NCBI GenBank assembly: GCA_947479815.1
Contig: CANKAT010000029.1
Location: forward strand, 1 to 34,418
Direction: 5' to 3'
DNA from: Sphingobacteriaceae bacterium
GTDB lineage: Bacteria; Bacteroidota; Bacteroidia; Sphingobacteriales; Sphingobacteriaceae
Length of the DNA stretch: 34,418 nucleotides
How positions within the stretch are numbered: position 1 is the first letter of the stretch; every line of letters begins with the position of its first letter. Of the stretch, positions 8,745 to 17,497 are shown piece by piece. The notes below the pieces were generated by a model, which saw only the letters and a list, made by a program, of their open reading frames with translations, did no database searches and was not told the origin of the DNA. The position numbers and the translations under genes were made by a program.

Positions 8745-9383
8745 TTATGAATTAAGTTTAGATACATATTGCTTAAAATGCAATTCCAACCCTTCCCAGT
8801 TTTGATCTTTGATGAGTGTTTTATCAAAAAGCTGACTTCCAATACCTAGCCCATCAGCACCAGCTTTAATAAATGTTTGAATATTATCTAGATTAATTCC
8901 GCCAGTAGGCATTAGCTTTATCTTATTTAAAGGTGCTTTCACATCCTTTATGTATTCTGGCCCGAGGCTTGTTGCAGGATAAACCTTAACCATGCTTGCT
9001 CCTAGTTTCCATGCCTGATAAATTTCTGTGGGAGTATATGCTCCAGGAAATACGGGTATATTTTTACTGACACAGGTTCGAACAACATCAGGATCAAGGA
9101 TTGGGGTAACAATAAACTGAGAACCCGCACGGATAGCCAGATCCAATTCATCTGTATTACAAACCGTACCTGCTCCAACATTTAGCTGCCCCATATATTT
9201 ATCAGCAGCAAAACGAATAATTTCTTCTGCTGCCTGAGTATTCATTGTAATTTCAATGGTTGTGAGGCCTGCAGAAAGATAGATTGGAAGAATTTTTTCG
9301 ATAGTATCAAAACTTAAATTCCTGATAATTCCAACAATGGGAACTTTTGAAAATCCGTTCCATGAAAACTCTTGATTATTCAT
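8745..9383 (-). CDS. 2-keto-3-deoxy-6-phosphogluconate/galactonate aldolase (KDPG/KDPGal aldolase)
   Basis: A 212-aa cytosolic class I aldolase that splits 2-keto-3-deoxy-6-phospho sugar acids into pyruvate and glyceraldehyde-3-phosphate. Catalytic Glu44 lies in TTIEITMNT and the Schiff-base lysine is Lys133 in MVKVYPA. The phosphate-binding PTGGI is at 159-163. The Asn of MNT sits where Eda has Arg and DgoA has Asn, which favours KDPGal over KDPG, though only weakly. I chose the ATG at 9383 because MNNQEFSWNGF fits the family N-terminus. An ATG at 9404 would add 7 residues. The chosen start overlaps the end of the kinase gene (ATGAATAA), which suggests translational coupling. Confidence 0.93.
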   Translation of the reverse strand: MNNQEFSWNGFSKVPIVGIIRNLSFDTIEKILPIYLSAGLTTIEITMNTQAAEEIIRFAADKYMGQLNVGAGTVCNTDELDLAIRAGSQFIVTPILDPDVVRTCVSKNIPVFPGAYTPTEIYQAWKLGASMVKVYPATSLGPEYIKDVKAPLNKIKLMPTGGINLDNIQTFIKAGADGLGIGSQLFDKTLIKDQNWEGLELHFKQYVSKLNS

Positions 9384-10380
9384 TTGAAGTAGTTTGAGTG
9401 GCATTAAAAATTTGTACCTGACCAGCTATTGTTGCTTTATCTATTAGTTCGGGCTGAATATAAGTTGTATTGAATTTCAAGGAAATAGCTTCAGCTGCAA
9501 GTTTATAATGTTCATAAAGATGCTTTCCACTGCATATTATCAAACGGTCATAATTTCCATCTTTTAGCTGCCTAAGTTCTGAACCAATTAATAAACCACT
9601 TAAGTAAAATGAATTCTGCTCCTTTGTGAATTGGCCAAATAACTGCCCGGTTCGGACGGTAAACAAGCTATGTAAAAGTGCCGATGTGCCAGAAATCTCC
9701 ACTCCCTTTAAAAAGGCTTTACTTGATTCCTGATTTTTTAAATCAGAGTCAGAGCTGCTATTAACAGAATCTTTTAAGATGCTGTGTTCAGTCATAATAT
9801 TAAAAATCTCACCAGTCATATAGGTGTGAAAATCAGTTACAAATCGATCTTGAACAACAATATGCTTAGAATGTGTGCCAGGGAACACAAAAACAATTTT
9901 CTCTGAGCCCTGAATTGTAATCTCATTTAATTTTAGAAGTCCTATTAGTTGTGCTTCTTCTCCACGCATCACATCTTCATGACTTTTAAGTCCAGAAACT
10001 AATAGCAAGGGAGCGTCCATGCCATTAAAATCTTTGAAAACCCTAACAGAAGCTTGACTTCCATTACTCTCAAACGGAAGTTCTGCGTAAGGAAGTTCTT
10101 CCATACCAATTGAAGAAGATGCCATTCCGGATACAATGAGAGGAATAGTATCCAGCATAAATGATGTCTTTTTTGCTAATTCTTTGATGCTATTTTTTAA
10201 GATTGCGGCATAAAAATCAAAACGACTAAGCTCATCCTGTTCTTTCCAGTTTCTGTAGGTACCTGCAACCCCGTCTTTAGTTAAATATTCAGCAAGAACC
10301 TCATAATTCTGTTTTTCAACAAGCCTTAATCTGAATGAAGTTGTGCCCCAATCACAACATAAAATATGTTTATCCATCAA
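9376..10380 (-). CDS. dgoK: 2-dehydro-3-deoxygalactonokinase (DgoK family)
   Basis: A 334-aa cytosolic sugar-acid kinase that phosphorylates 2-keto-3-deoxy-galactonate (or a related KDG acid) at C6. The N-terminal phosphate-binding segment CCDWGTTSFRLRLV and the substrate-side motif GMASSSIGMEELPYAELPF are typical of DgoK. FVFPGTHSKHIVV near residue 165 matches the conserved GTHsKwv region. There is no signal peptide. It comes 24 nt after the BNR gene and overlaps the aldolase gene, forming a kinase-aldolase pair that defines the lower De Ley-Doudoroff route. The substrate epimer (gluco or galacto) is not certain. Confidence 0.92.
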   Translation of the reverse strand: MMDKHILCCDWGTTSFRLRLVEKQNYEVLAEYLTKDGVAGTYRNWKEQDELSRFDFYAAILKNSIKELAKKTSFMLDTIPLIVSGMASSSIGMEELPYAELPFESNGSQASVRVFKDFNGMDAPLLLVSGLKSHEDVMRGEEAQLIGLLKLNEITIQGSEKIVFVFPGTHSKHIVVQDRFVTDFHTYMTGEIFNIMTEHSILKDSVNSSSDSDLKNQESSKAFLKGVEISGTSALLHSLFTVRTGQLFGQFTKEQNSFYLSGLLIGSELRQLKDGNYDRLIICSGKHLYEHYKLAAEAISLKFNTTYIQPELIDKATIAGQVQIFNATQTTSNE

Positions 10381-10404
10381 AATTTCAATTCTCCATTCAA
10401 AATT

Positions 10405-11598
10405 TTACTTATTAACTCTGTTTTTAAAGACAACTGATGCATTGCCATTCAGAATATCATTTTCTGTAAATCTGCAATACAAAATATCTTTAGCACCCGT
10501 TCTTTCACGATCAAAAACAACATGAATAGTACCATCACTTGTTTGATCTGCATCAGGATAAGATACATTTTCGCGTTCATCAAGTACTAATTTATGAGGC
10601 CACGTTTTTCCGCCATCTTTTGAAAGAAAGGCAGACATTTTATTTCGTGTAGTGCTATTATTACTGACCAGCAATAAATTACCGGAAGAAAGTTTACCTA
10701 AATAAAATCTACTGGAGGTTGTTGGGCCAGAAGCTGTAAAAGGCTCAATTTTAGCCCAGGTTTTCCCAAAGTCATTACTTTTTGTAAAATATATCCCTTT
10801 GGTTGTTCTCAACATTGCAAGACATTCGCCCATTTCAGAAATTTCAACCACCTGTGGTTCGTCATGTATCCTTAAATTTTCTTCAATTTGGATAGAAGCA
10901 TATGGACTGAGTTGAAGCTTGTGTTCTGACCTAGAATAAGCATTAGAATAAATAAATACCCCATTCTGAGGAAATGATTTTTCAGATTTTGTTCCAAGAA
11001 TTGGCTTATCAATGTAAACTGGGAAAAGTGTCTGCTTTATTGACGATAAATTAACAGGTTTATTACTCATTACCCCATCACTTATTCGGATAGGAATAGA
11101 ATTAGAGATTCTCTTTCCATCCCATTTAATTTCTAAGGCATTAACACCGCCAAAACCGTCCCAAAGTAAATTATTCTTAGCACTGCCATAGAATAAATGT
11201 ATTTTACCCTTATTATCTCTCCATAGTGCAGGATCAAATAATCGGTAGGCCTTATCTGTTGGATAAATAGCAAGCTGATCATTCAACCAAGATTTTCCTA
11301 AATCCTGACTAACTGATAATGTTACATAATTACCTGGTCCAGGCGCAGCTCCACCTGAATACCAGGCTACAAAAACCTGCTTTCCATCAGCAGTTGCAAC
11401 AACTGCAGGTACCTGTTCAAATTTTCTGTCTTTTAATCTTGAATCTGCAGGATTATAAATAAACTCTGCCATAGCAGATGGATCTTTGTCGCCGGTAATA
11501 GCAAGAGCAGTTATTTTACTTAAACTGCATCCTGACCATAGAAATCCACAGCTAAAAGTCAGGAAAATCACAGAAAATAGTATTGATTTGGTTTTCAA
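10405..11598 (-). CDS. Exported sialidase-like beta-propeller protein with Asp boxes (BNR family)
   Basis: A 397-aa exported protein, possibly a lipoprotein (Cys24 in LWSGCS is an imperfect lipobox). Three clear Asp boxes, SQDLGKSW (97-104), SNDFGKTW (274-281) and SKDGGKTW (326-333), mark a six-bladed sialidase-like propeller. The segment TTSSRFYLGKLSSGNLLLVS resembles BNR proteins found in sugar-utilisation loci. I could not identify the complete arginine triad and Tyr/Glu pair of true sialidases, so sialidase activity is not claimed; a glycan lyase, a hydrolase or a binding protein are all possible. It lies between the dehydratase and the kinase genes. A 130-nt gap precedes it and contains an ATGTGA/TCACAT dyad. 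Confidence 0.8.
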   Translation of the reverse strand: MKTKSILFSVIFLTFSCGFLWSGCSLSKITALAITGDKDPSAMAEFIYNPADSRLKDRKFEQVPAVVATADGKQVFVAWYSGGAAPGPGNYVTLSVSQDLGKSWLNDQLAIYPTDKAYRLFDPALWRDNKGKIHLFYGSAKNNLLWDGFGGVNALEIKWDGKRISNSIPIRISDGVMSNKPVNLSSIKQTLFPVYIDKPILGTKSEKSFPQNGVFIYSNAYSRSEHKLQLSPYASIQIEENLRIHDEPQVVEISEMGECLAMLRTTKGIYFTKSNDFGKTWAKIEPFTASGPTTSSRFYLGKLSSGNLLLVSNNSTTRNKMSAFLSKDGGKTWPHKLVLDERENVSYPDADQTSDGTIHVVFDRERTGAKDILYCRFTENDILNGNASVVFKNRVNK

Positions 11599-11728
11599 AT
11601 TATGATGTTTTAAAAATAAATTATAGTTCTCAATATGAACCGGATTTAAATAAGTTCCGGAATCCTAAAAATGTGATTTTTTATGGAAATATTCACATGA
11701 ACATCCTAAATAAATGAATTTTATAAAA

Positions 11729-12970
11729 TTACCAATTGTGAATGGCCCCATCTGGACTCTTCAAAACTGGATGTGGGAACTTAGTTTTTTCGGTAATCTC
11801 CATGATAAAATTTGCCTTTTTGGGATTAAATTTCACACCTAATCCAGGTTCCGGATTTAAATACAATTTACCATTAGAAAAATTCAGGTAATCATCATTG
11901 AAATACGCTGGTCTTTCTACCTCACCGCCAGCTAATTCCATCATTACTCTTGAAGGGCTACTTGAACCCAAAACATGTACTAAAGCTGCTGTTGATAAAG
12001 GGCCAGTAAAGTGTGGAATCATACCTATATAATGGGTCTCACATAATGCTGCTATCTTCTTCAATTCTATTATTCCACCACTATTAGGCAATGTTACCCT
12101 AGAATAATCTATGAGATGTTGTTCAATTAATTCATTAATATCCCAGCGATCACCAAATTGCTCACCTACCGCTATAGGGACTTTGGTAGCCTGCCTGAAC
12201 GTTCTGTAAACACCTGGATTTTCAGACCTAATCGCATCTTCCACAAAATATGGGCTTAATTCTTGTAATGCTGAACAGATTTTCACAGCTTCGGGAGTAT
12301 CAAAACGGGTATGAAGATCAATTGCCCAATTGCCCTTACCTCCTACTGCTTGATCAATTCTCTTACTGAATTCAATGGTCTTATCGGCATTTTCAAAGAA
12401 ATCAAAAGGAAGATCGCCATTGCCACCCGTTGGCCCAATTCGATATGACCTAAAGCCAGCTTTAAGACAATCGGTGGCTCTTTCTTCTTCAGTTTTTGCT
12501 TTAGATGGTCTGAAACCAGTGGCGTAACATTCTACAAATTCTCTGGTTGATCCACCGAGGAGCTCATAAACAGGAACATTTAAAACTTTTCCCTTGATAT
12601 CCCAGAGCGCCATCTCAAGGGCTCCTAATGCATGTAATTTCTCTCTTCCAGGAGGATAAAACATACCTCTGTATAGATATTGCCAGATATGCTCGATACG
12701 AAAAGGATCTTCGCCGATCATCATCTGAGCACATTGTTCGATCATATCTTTTGAACCACCCTCACCGATACCGATTATCCCTGTATTAGTTTCAATTTCA
12801 ACAATACCTCGAGCCTGATTAAAAAGAGGTTTATTATACCCAGGGGCGGCATAATATCTAATTTTAGTGATCTTAATATTAGATGATGCCTGTGCATTTA
12901 GAATTGGGAAACCAATTAGCATGGCTGCCGATCCGAAAAATGCAGATTCTAGAAATCGTCTTCTTTGCAT
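11729..12970 (-). CDS. Tat-exported enolase-superfamily sugar-acid dehydratase (mandelate racemase/MLE family)
   Basis: A 413-aa enzyme of the mandelate racemase/muconate-lactonizing group. The leader MQRRRFLESAFFGSAAMLIG is a good twin-arginine signal. In the barrel, likely metal ligands are Asp218 (in AIDLH), Glu244 (YFVEDAI) and Glu270 (AVGEQF). His220 of the DxH motif and His320 (MIPHFTGP) match the acid/base histidines of mannonate and galactonate dehydratases. The usual Asp near GGI is replaced by PNSGGI. It probably dehydrates an aldonate to a 2-keto-3-deoxy acid, the substrate class of the downstream kinase. Known relatives are mostly cytosolic, so export is unusual. The sulfatase gene ends 28 nt upstream. 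Confidence 0.9.
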   Translation of the reverse strand: MQRRRFLESAFFGSAAMLIGFPILNAQASSNIKITKIRYYAAPGYNKPLFNQARGIVEIETNTGIIGIGEGGSKDMIEQCAQMMIGEDPFRIEHIWQYLYRGMFYPPGREKLHALGALEMALWDIKGKVLNVPVYELLGGSTREFVECYATGFRPSKAKTEEERATDCLKAGFRSYRIGPTGGNGDLPFDFFENADKTIEFSKRIDQAVGGKGNWAIDLHTRFDTPEAVKICSALQELSPYFVEDAIRSENPGVYRTFRQATKVPIAVGEQFGDRWDINELIEQHLIDYSRVTLPNSGGIIELKKIAALCETHYIGMIPHFTGPLSTAALVHVLGSSSPSRVMMELAGGEVERPAYFNDDYLNFSNGKLYLNPEPGLGVKFNPKKANFIMEITEKTKFPHPVLKSPDGAIHNW

Positions 12971-12998
12971 ATAATGATTTAATAAAAAATAACAAAAA

Positions 12999-14768
12999 TT
13001 AGTTTATTCGTTCCACATCAACATACTGTACACCAATATCCTGATTATCTGACTTGATAAATGCCTCAAATCTACCTGGGCCTTCAGGTAATTCTATAGA
13101 ATCAAACCTAGAAACCGTATCACCTACCTTAGTTGCAATTTTCTTTTCTATACCACGATATTTTAAATATGCAAAACCTGATTTTGTTGCTTTTTGATAA
13201 CGTAGAATGACATTATATTTACCAGGGCTGCTAAACACTTCCCAAAAGCCAATTCGTCTGGATTGCTCTCCTATTGAACCCTGACCACCCCAATCAAACC
13301 TTGATAATTGTACAATGGGCTGAAACTTAGTACCTATATATATTCGCTGGGGCCATTCACTACCGCGATCTTTCATAGCCTGATCAAACCAGGTTTCATA
13401 ATGAGAAAGCATATTTTTAACAATATCGGGGTGTTGTTTAGCTATATTTTCAATTTCACTAGGGTCTTTCTCAATATCATATAACTCTAGAGAGGCTAAA
13501 AGTTTTTTCATATCTGCATCTGCAATGCCAGGCCGGATAATATTGCCATAAGGATCATCATTTGGAGAAATGAGTTTATAGCGCTGACCTCGCACCGTAA
13601 AATGAAAATACTTGTAGGGTTCAGAACCAGCATGACCCTGAATGAATATTTCACGTTCAGGAATACTCTTCAATTTATTAGTAAGTAAAGGCAATAGTGA
13701 TATTCCATCCAATTTCAAAGATTGGGGTATCGGTACATTACATGCTTCTAAAAGTGTAGGCATTACATCAATATGTGCTGCCAGATTGGTGTATTTAACT
13801 CCTTTAGGTATCTTTCCGGGCCATTTAATAAAAAATGGAGCACGTATTCCATTTTCATAAACACTCGTTTTTGTACCCCGAAGATTCATCACAAAACGAT
13901 CTGGATAGAGGTCATTTTTTGTTCGTTTAGTTCTCGGTCCATTATCTGACATAAAGATTACGATGGTATTATCTTCTATGCCTAATTCTTTTAGTTTAGC
14001 TAGTAAACGACCAATATTAGCATCCACGTTGGCAATCATGCCATAGGTTAGTGCATTGAGTTCATGAAGACCCATCTTGCGATAAGGATCTGCCCATTTA
14101 TCGCTAACAATTAATGGAAAATGAGGCAGGTTAGTTGCATAAAAGGCAAAAAATGGCTTGTCCTTATTCTTATCAATGAAGTTAATCGTAGCATCTGCAA
14201 AAATATCATCACAATAGCCTTTAAAAACCTTTTTGACATTATTATGCTCCAAAATTGGATTGAAATACGAGTTTCCTGGAGGATCGGATGCCTGTCCAAT
14301 TCCTCCGCCTTTATGAATCAAGGTTTCCTGAAAGCCCTTATCGGAGGGCCTCATAGGATAGGAATCGCCGAGATGCCATTTTCCGAAAATTCCGGTACTA
14401 TAACCCGCATCTGAGAGTACTTTTGCAAGGGTAACCTCTGTAGACTTCATAAGATGCGAGGTCTCTGTAACGCCTACTACACCTGTTCTGTAATTATCTC
14501 TTCCTGTAAGCATACTAGCTCTAGTAGGAGAACAATTAAAATTCACAATAAACTGACGCATCTCAGCACCTTGATTTGCAATTGCATCCATATTAGGCGT
14601 TTTCAGAATATCGTTATTATGAAGTCCAACATCGCCAATACCCTGATCATCAGTCATGATCAAAAGAATATTAGGCCGCTTTTGAGCAAAGGAGCACTCT
14701 GGATAAATAAAGCTGAATGAAGAAAGCGATATTAAAAGAATTTTGAAATTGAGACGAATCAGATTCAT
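12999..14768 (-). CDS. Exported arylsulfatase-family sulfatase
   Basis: A 589-aa type I sulfatase that removes sulfate esters from sugars or related compounds in the periplasm. I start it at the ATG at 14768, which gives a clean signal peptide (MNLIRLNFKILLISLSSF... cleaved near SFAQ). An ATG 36 nt upstream would add a poor N-terminus. The metal-binding NILLIMTDDQG follows at once. The formylglycine signature CSPTRASMLTGR has its modified Cys at residue 79. HFPL, MSDNGPRTK and the GKWHLGD histidine region are also present. The C-terminal ~110 residues look like an added beta-rich domain. Formylglycine maturation genes are not in this window. The position between deacetylases and dehydratase suggests a sulfated substrate. 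Confidence 0.94.
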   Translation of the reverse strand: MNLIRLNFKILLISLSSFSFIYPECSFAQKRPNILLIMTDDQGIGDVGLHNNDILKTPNMDAIANQGAEMRQFIVNFNCSPTRASMLTGRDNYRTGVVGVTETSHLMKSTEVTLAKVLSDAGYSTGIFGKWHLGDSYPMRPSDKGFQETLIHKGGGIGQASDPPGNSYFNPILEHNNVKKVFKGYCDDIFADATINFIDKNKDKPFFAFYATNLPHFPLIVSDKWADPYRKMGLHELNALTYGMIANVDANIGRLLAKLKELGIEDNTIVIFMSDNGPRTKRTKNDLYPDRFVMNLRGTKTSVYENGIRAPFFIKWPGKIPKGVKYTNLAAHIDVMPTLLEACNVPIPQSLKLDGISLLPLLTNKLKSIPEREIFIQGHAGSEPYKYFHFTVRGQRYKLISPNDDPYGNIIRPGIADADMKKLLASLELYDIEKDPSEIENIAKQHPDIVKNMLSHYETWFDQAMKDRGSEWPQRIYIGTKFQPIVQLSRFDWGGQGSIGEQSRRIGFWEVFSSPGKYNVILRYQKATKSGFAYLKYRGIEKKIATKVGDTVSRFDSIELPEGPGRFEAFIKSDNQDIGVQYVDVERIN

Positions 14769-14786
14769 ATATAAAAAATCAAAAGT

Positions 14787-14838
14787 ATACCTATAATTAA
14801 TCATATCAGAATAGGTAAATTATGATATTTATAGGTAT
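14787..14838. promoter_or_regulatory. Long imperfect inverted repeat in the sulfatase leader
   Basis: Arms at 14787-14805 and 14821-14838 share ATACCTATA/TATAGGTAT at the outside and TCATA/TATGA inside, around a 15-nt loop that holds a third partial copy (AATAGGTAA). It lies 19-70 nt upstream of the preferred sulfatase start and downstream of the preceding amidohydrolase stop. It could be an operator, an RNA processing hairpin or an attenuator. It lacks a GC-rich stem, so a strong terminator is unlikely. Confidence 0.45.
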
Positions 14839-14868
14839 GCCAAATTTAAAAAAAAAACAGATTCAAAT

Positions 14869-16158
14869 CTATTTTCCTTTTACTCGATTGGACGCAATGG
14901 CATTTAAATCATACACGATCTTACCACCCTTAATAGTCATTTCGCACTCAAATTTTTGTGTTCCGGATTTTTTGTTTCCAGCAACGTCCCTAAAACCAAA
15001 ATCGCCTTTGCGCATACTCAAAATAGCGATATCAGCTATTCCACCCACAGAAAGATTGCCAAGCTCTTCCCGTTTAATTGCTTGAGCAGGCGACCAACTT
15101 GCAGCCTTGACGATTGAAGGGATATCCATTCCAAGAAAAAGAAATATTGACATCACATTCAATTGATCTTTCATTGCACGAATAATACTTTCTGAGTGAA
15201 GATCAGTACCCATTGTATTTGGATAAAATCCAGATTTAATTGCTGGAACTGCTTGTTTGAAATTAAAGCTACCGCTTCCAAAACCAACATCAAAGATAAT
15301 TCCTCGCTGTTGTGCAGCTTTAACAAATGGTCTTAACTGGTGATTTTCAAAATCAACGATGGGATCTTTACTTTTAGGCGCTTCAATAAACGTATGAGTG
15401 TAAATATCTCCTGGTCGTAAATATTTAAATAAAAGTTCTTCGAGCGACTGATTACCTGTACCAAAATCTATCATCACCGGCATATTGGCTATTTTACCTG
15501 CCTGTGTAATTCGCTCTACCGGAGTCCAGTCGGCCTTGCCGAAATGAGCAAGTTTGAAACCAACTACGTATTCCTTGTTTTCAATGGCAAAAGCGGCAGT
15601 TTTTTCAGCTTCCATATCCCCAAGATCCTGTTCATATGCACCTCCTCTCATGCCTTGGCCAACAATATTAAGCATCGAGAGTACTCTAGTTTCTGAAAGG
15701 TCAATAATGTTTTTCTTAAACATCGCAAATGACTTCCACCCAGCACCTCCTGCATCAACCACAGTGGTTACCCCAGCCTTAAAAGTATGACCATCAGGAA
15801 TTACAGCTATTGAACCATTGCTCAGATAATTAGATTTGGATGGGCCATAAAATACATGCGTATGAATATCAATAAGGCCAGGAGTAACAAACATTCCTTT
15901 AGCATTCACCACTTGAATAGCAAGCGCTGTATCAATATTTTTAGCTACCAATGCAATCTTTGCTGCCTGAGCGGCATTCCCATCTCTAGCTGGCCGGGCA
16001 GAGTATATAGCAACATCCATCAATTGATTAATATTGTTTTTAGGATCAATTACATGCCCTCCCTTAATTACAATATCATAAACAGCAGTATTCTGTGCCT
16101 GAGCAAAACCTGCCGAAAATATTGCCAAAGCAATAAATATGAAAAAATATTTATTCAT
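14869..16158 (-). CDS. Exported amidohydrolase/deacetylase-family metallohydrolase (paralog A)
   Basis: A 429-aa protein with a signal peptide (1-22), so probably periplasmic. It shows the amidohydrolase TIM-barrel pattern of the EF_0837/Atu3266 deacetylase group: His99/His101 in LIDIHTHVF, the likely carboxylated Lys202 in VVGFKLAHF, His255 in GDIYTHTF and Asp319 in GTDLH. The second barrel histidine, which I recall as GHG in this family, is Phe293 here (DVGFGSGSF). Unlike its three paralogs it has an insertion of about 10 residues around 52-66 (SARPARDGNAAQAAK). It is the third of three tandem copies on the minus strand, 28 nt after paralog B. It probably hydrolyses an N-acyl or ester bond; the substrate is unknown. 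Confidence 0.9.
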   Translation of the reverse strand: MNKYFFIFIALAIFSAGFAQAQNTAVYDIVIKGGHVIDPKNNINQLMDVAIYSARPARDGNAAQAAKIALVAKNIDTALAIQVVNAKGMFVTPGLIDIHTHVFYGPSKSNYLSNGSIAVIPDGHTFKAGVTTVVDAGGAGWKSFAMFKKNIIDLSETRVLSMLNIVGQGMRGGAYEQDLGDMEAEKTAAFAIENKEYVVGFKLAHFGKADWTPVERITQAGKIANMPVMIDFGTGNQSLEELLFKYLRPGDIYTHTFIEAPKSKDPIVDFENHQLRPFVKAAQQRGIIFDVGFGSGSFNFKQAVPAIKSGFYPNTMGTDLHSESIIRAMKDQLNVMSIFLFLGMDIPSIVKAASWSPAQAIKREELGNLSVGGIADIAILSMRKGDFGFRDVAGNKKSGTQKFECEMTIKGGKIVYDLNAIASNRVKGK

Positions 16159-16186
16159 TTACTCGATAATTAGAACGCCTCTATAT

Positions 16187-17437
16187 TTATTTTTTAGCAT
16201 TAGATTGAGCAATGGCATTAAGATCATACATAACCTTTCCATCTTTAATCGTCATTTCACACTCTAATTTTTGTGTGCCTTCCTGTCTGTTTCCAGCAAT
16301 ATCTCTGAATCCAAATTTTCCCTGCCGAACGCTTAAGATTGCAATATCAGCGATTGCTCCTTCAGAAAGATGTCCAAGTTCTAGGCGTTTTATAGCTTTT
16401 GCGGGAGCCCAGGTACTGCGAGCAATCACAGAGGGAATATCCATCCCCATAGCCAAATGAATAGATAAAACATTTAATTGATCTTTCATTGCTCCATTCA
16501 TACTTCCAGTGTGAAGGTCAGTACCCAATAGGTCTGGAAGAAATCCTGCTTTAATTGCCGGGATAGCCTGATTAAAATTAAAGCTTCCGCCACCAAATCC
16601 AACATCAAAAACAATTCCTCTTTTTTGTGCCGGGAGTACAAAGGGCCTGAGTTTTCTAGTTTGAAGATCTACGATTGGATCTCTTCTTTCCAATTCAGTG
16701 AAAACATGGGTGTAAATATCACCTGGCCTAAGGTATTTTAGAAAAAGATCTTCAATTGGGAGTTTACCTCCACCAAAATCAATGATTACTGGCATATTGG
16801 CAAGATTACCAGCAGCTACGATCTTTTCAACTGGAGTCCAATCAGGATTGTTAAAATGTGCCAGCTTAAACCCTACCACATATTCTTTATTATCGATTGC
16901 AGCTTTTGCTGCAAGCTTTACATCCATATCACTTACATCTTGTTCATATTCACCACCTCTCATTCCTTCGCCAACAATATTCAAGAAAGATAAAACCCGG
17001 GTTTGAGATTTATCAATAATATTTCTTTTAAACGTGGGAAACGACTTATATCCAGCTCCACCACAATCTACAAGAGTGGTTACGCCGGAGCGAAAACTAA
17101 ATCCATCTGCAGTGACACCCACATTTCCATTACTGAGATAGTGATCAGGTTGAACTCCCCAAAAAACATGCGCATGAACATCAATCAAACCGGGAGTAAC
17201 ATACATTCCTGTTGCATTTACTATCTGTACTGCAAGTGAAGGATCAATATTTTTACCAACCTTGGCAATTTTGCCATTTTTTATGGCAACATCTAGAAGG
17301 TCATTGATATTGTTTTTTGCATCGATCACTCTGCCACCTTTGATAATAGTACTGTACAATGGAGCTGTACCCTGTGCTTTTGCATTAGCAAGTATCAGGA
17401 ATAGCATAGATAAAAATAAAATTGAGATTTTTCTCAT
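16187..17437 (-). CDS. Exported amidohydrolase/deacetylase-family metallohydrolase (paralog B)
   Basis: A 416-aa protein starting at the ATG at 17437, which gives the signal peptide MRKISILFLSMLFLILANAKAQ. An upstream ATG at 17476 adds 13 residues before it. Expected ligands are present: His88/His90 (LIDVHAHVF), Lys191 (VVGFKLAHF), His244 (GDIYTHVF) and Asp307 (GTDLHTGSM). Phe281 replaces the second barrel histidine (DVGFGGGSF). It is very similar to paralog C over the catalytic half (for example KLPIEDLFLKYLRPGDI is shared), which points to recent tandem duplication. It is co-directional with C (60 nt upstream) and A (28 nt downstream). The function should match the family: periplasmic deacylation of a hydroxy- or amino-acid-like substrate. 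Confidence 0.9.
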   Translation of the reverse strand: MRKISILFLSMLFLILANAKAQGTAPLYSTIIKGGRVIDAKNNINDLLDVAIKNGKIAKVGKNIDPSLAVQIVNATGMYVTPGLIDVHAHVFWGVQPDHYLSNGNVGVTADGFSFRSGVTTLVDCGGAGYKSFPTFKRNIIDKSQTRVLSFLNIVGEGMRGGEYEQDVSDMDVKLAAKAAIDNKEYVVGFKLAHFNNPDWTPVEKIVAAGNLANMPVIIDFGGGKLPIEDLFLKYLRPGDIYTHVFTELERRDPIVDLQTRKLRPFVLPAQKRGIVFDVGFGGGSFNFNQAIPAIKAGFLPDLLGTDLHTGSMNGAMKDQLNVLSIHLAMGMDIPSVIARSTWAPAKAIKRLELGHLSEGAIADIAILSVRQGKFGFRDIAGNRQEGTQKLECEMTIKDGKVMYDLNAIAQSNAKK

Positions 17438-17497
17438 CGCTTTTTTTCTAAGAATCTTAAAATAATAACCAAACAATGGTTAGGGTTGAATTAAAAA

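Noticed and set aside
10405-11598. Naming the Asp-box protein a sialidase
   Set aside because: Asp boxes show the propeller fold only; the full set of sialidase catalytic residues could not be identified and no sialic-acid genes are nearby.
11671-11698. ATGTGA and TCACAT arms that recall a CRP-type operator
   Set aside because: The arms are 16 nt apart instead of about 6, and the flanks show no promoter, so it is not called as a CRP site.
14454-14720. An open frame on the plus strand inside the sulfatase gene
   Set aside because: It is antisense to a well-supported gene that contains the sulfatase active site and has no recognisable protein features.
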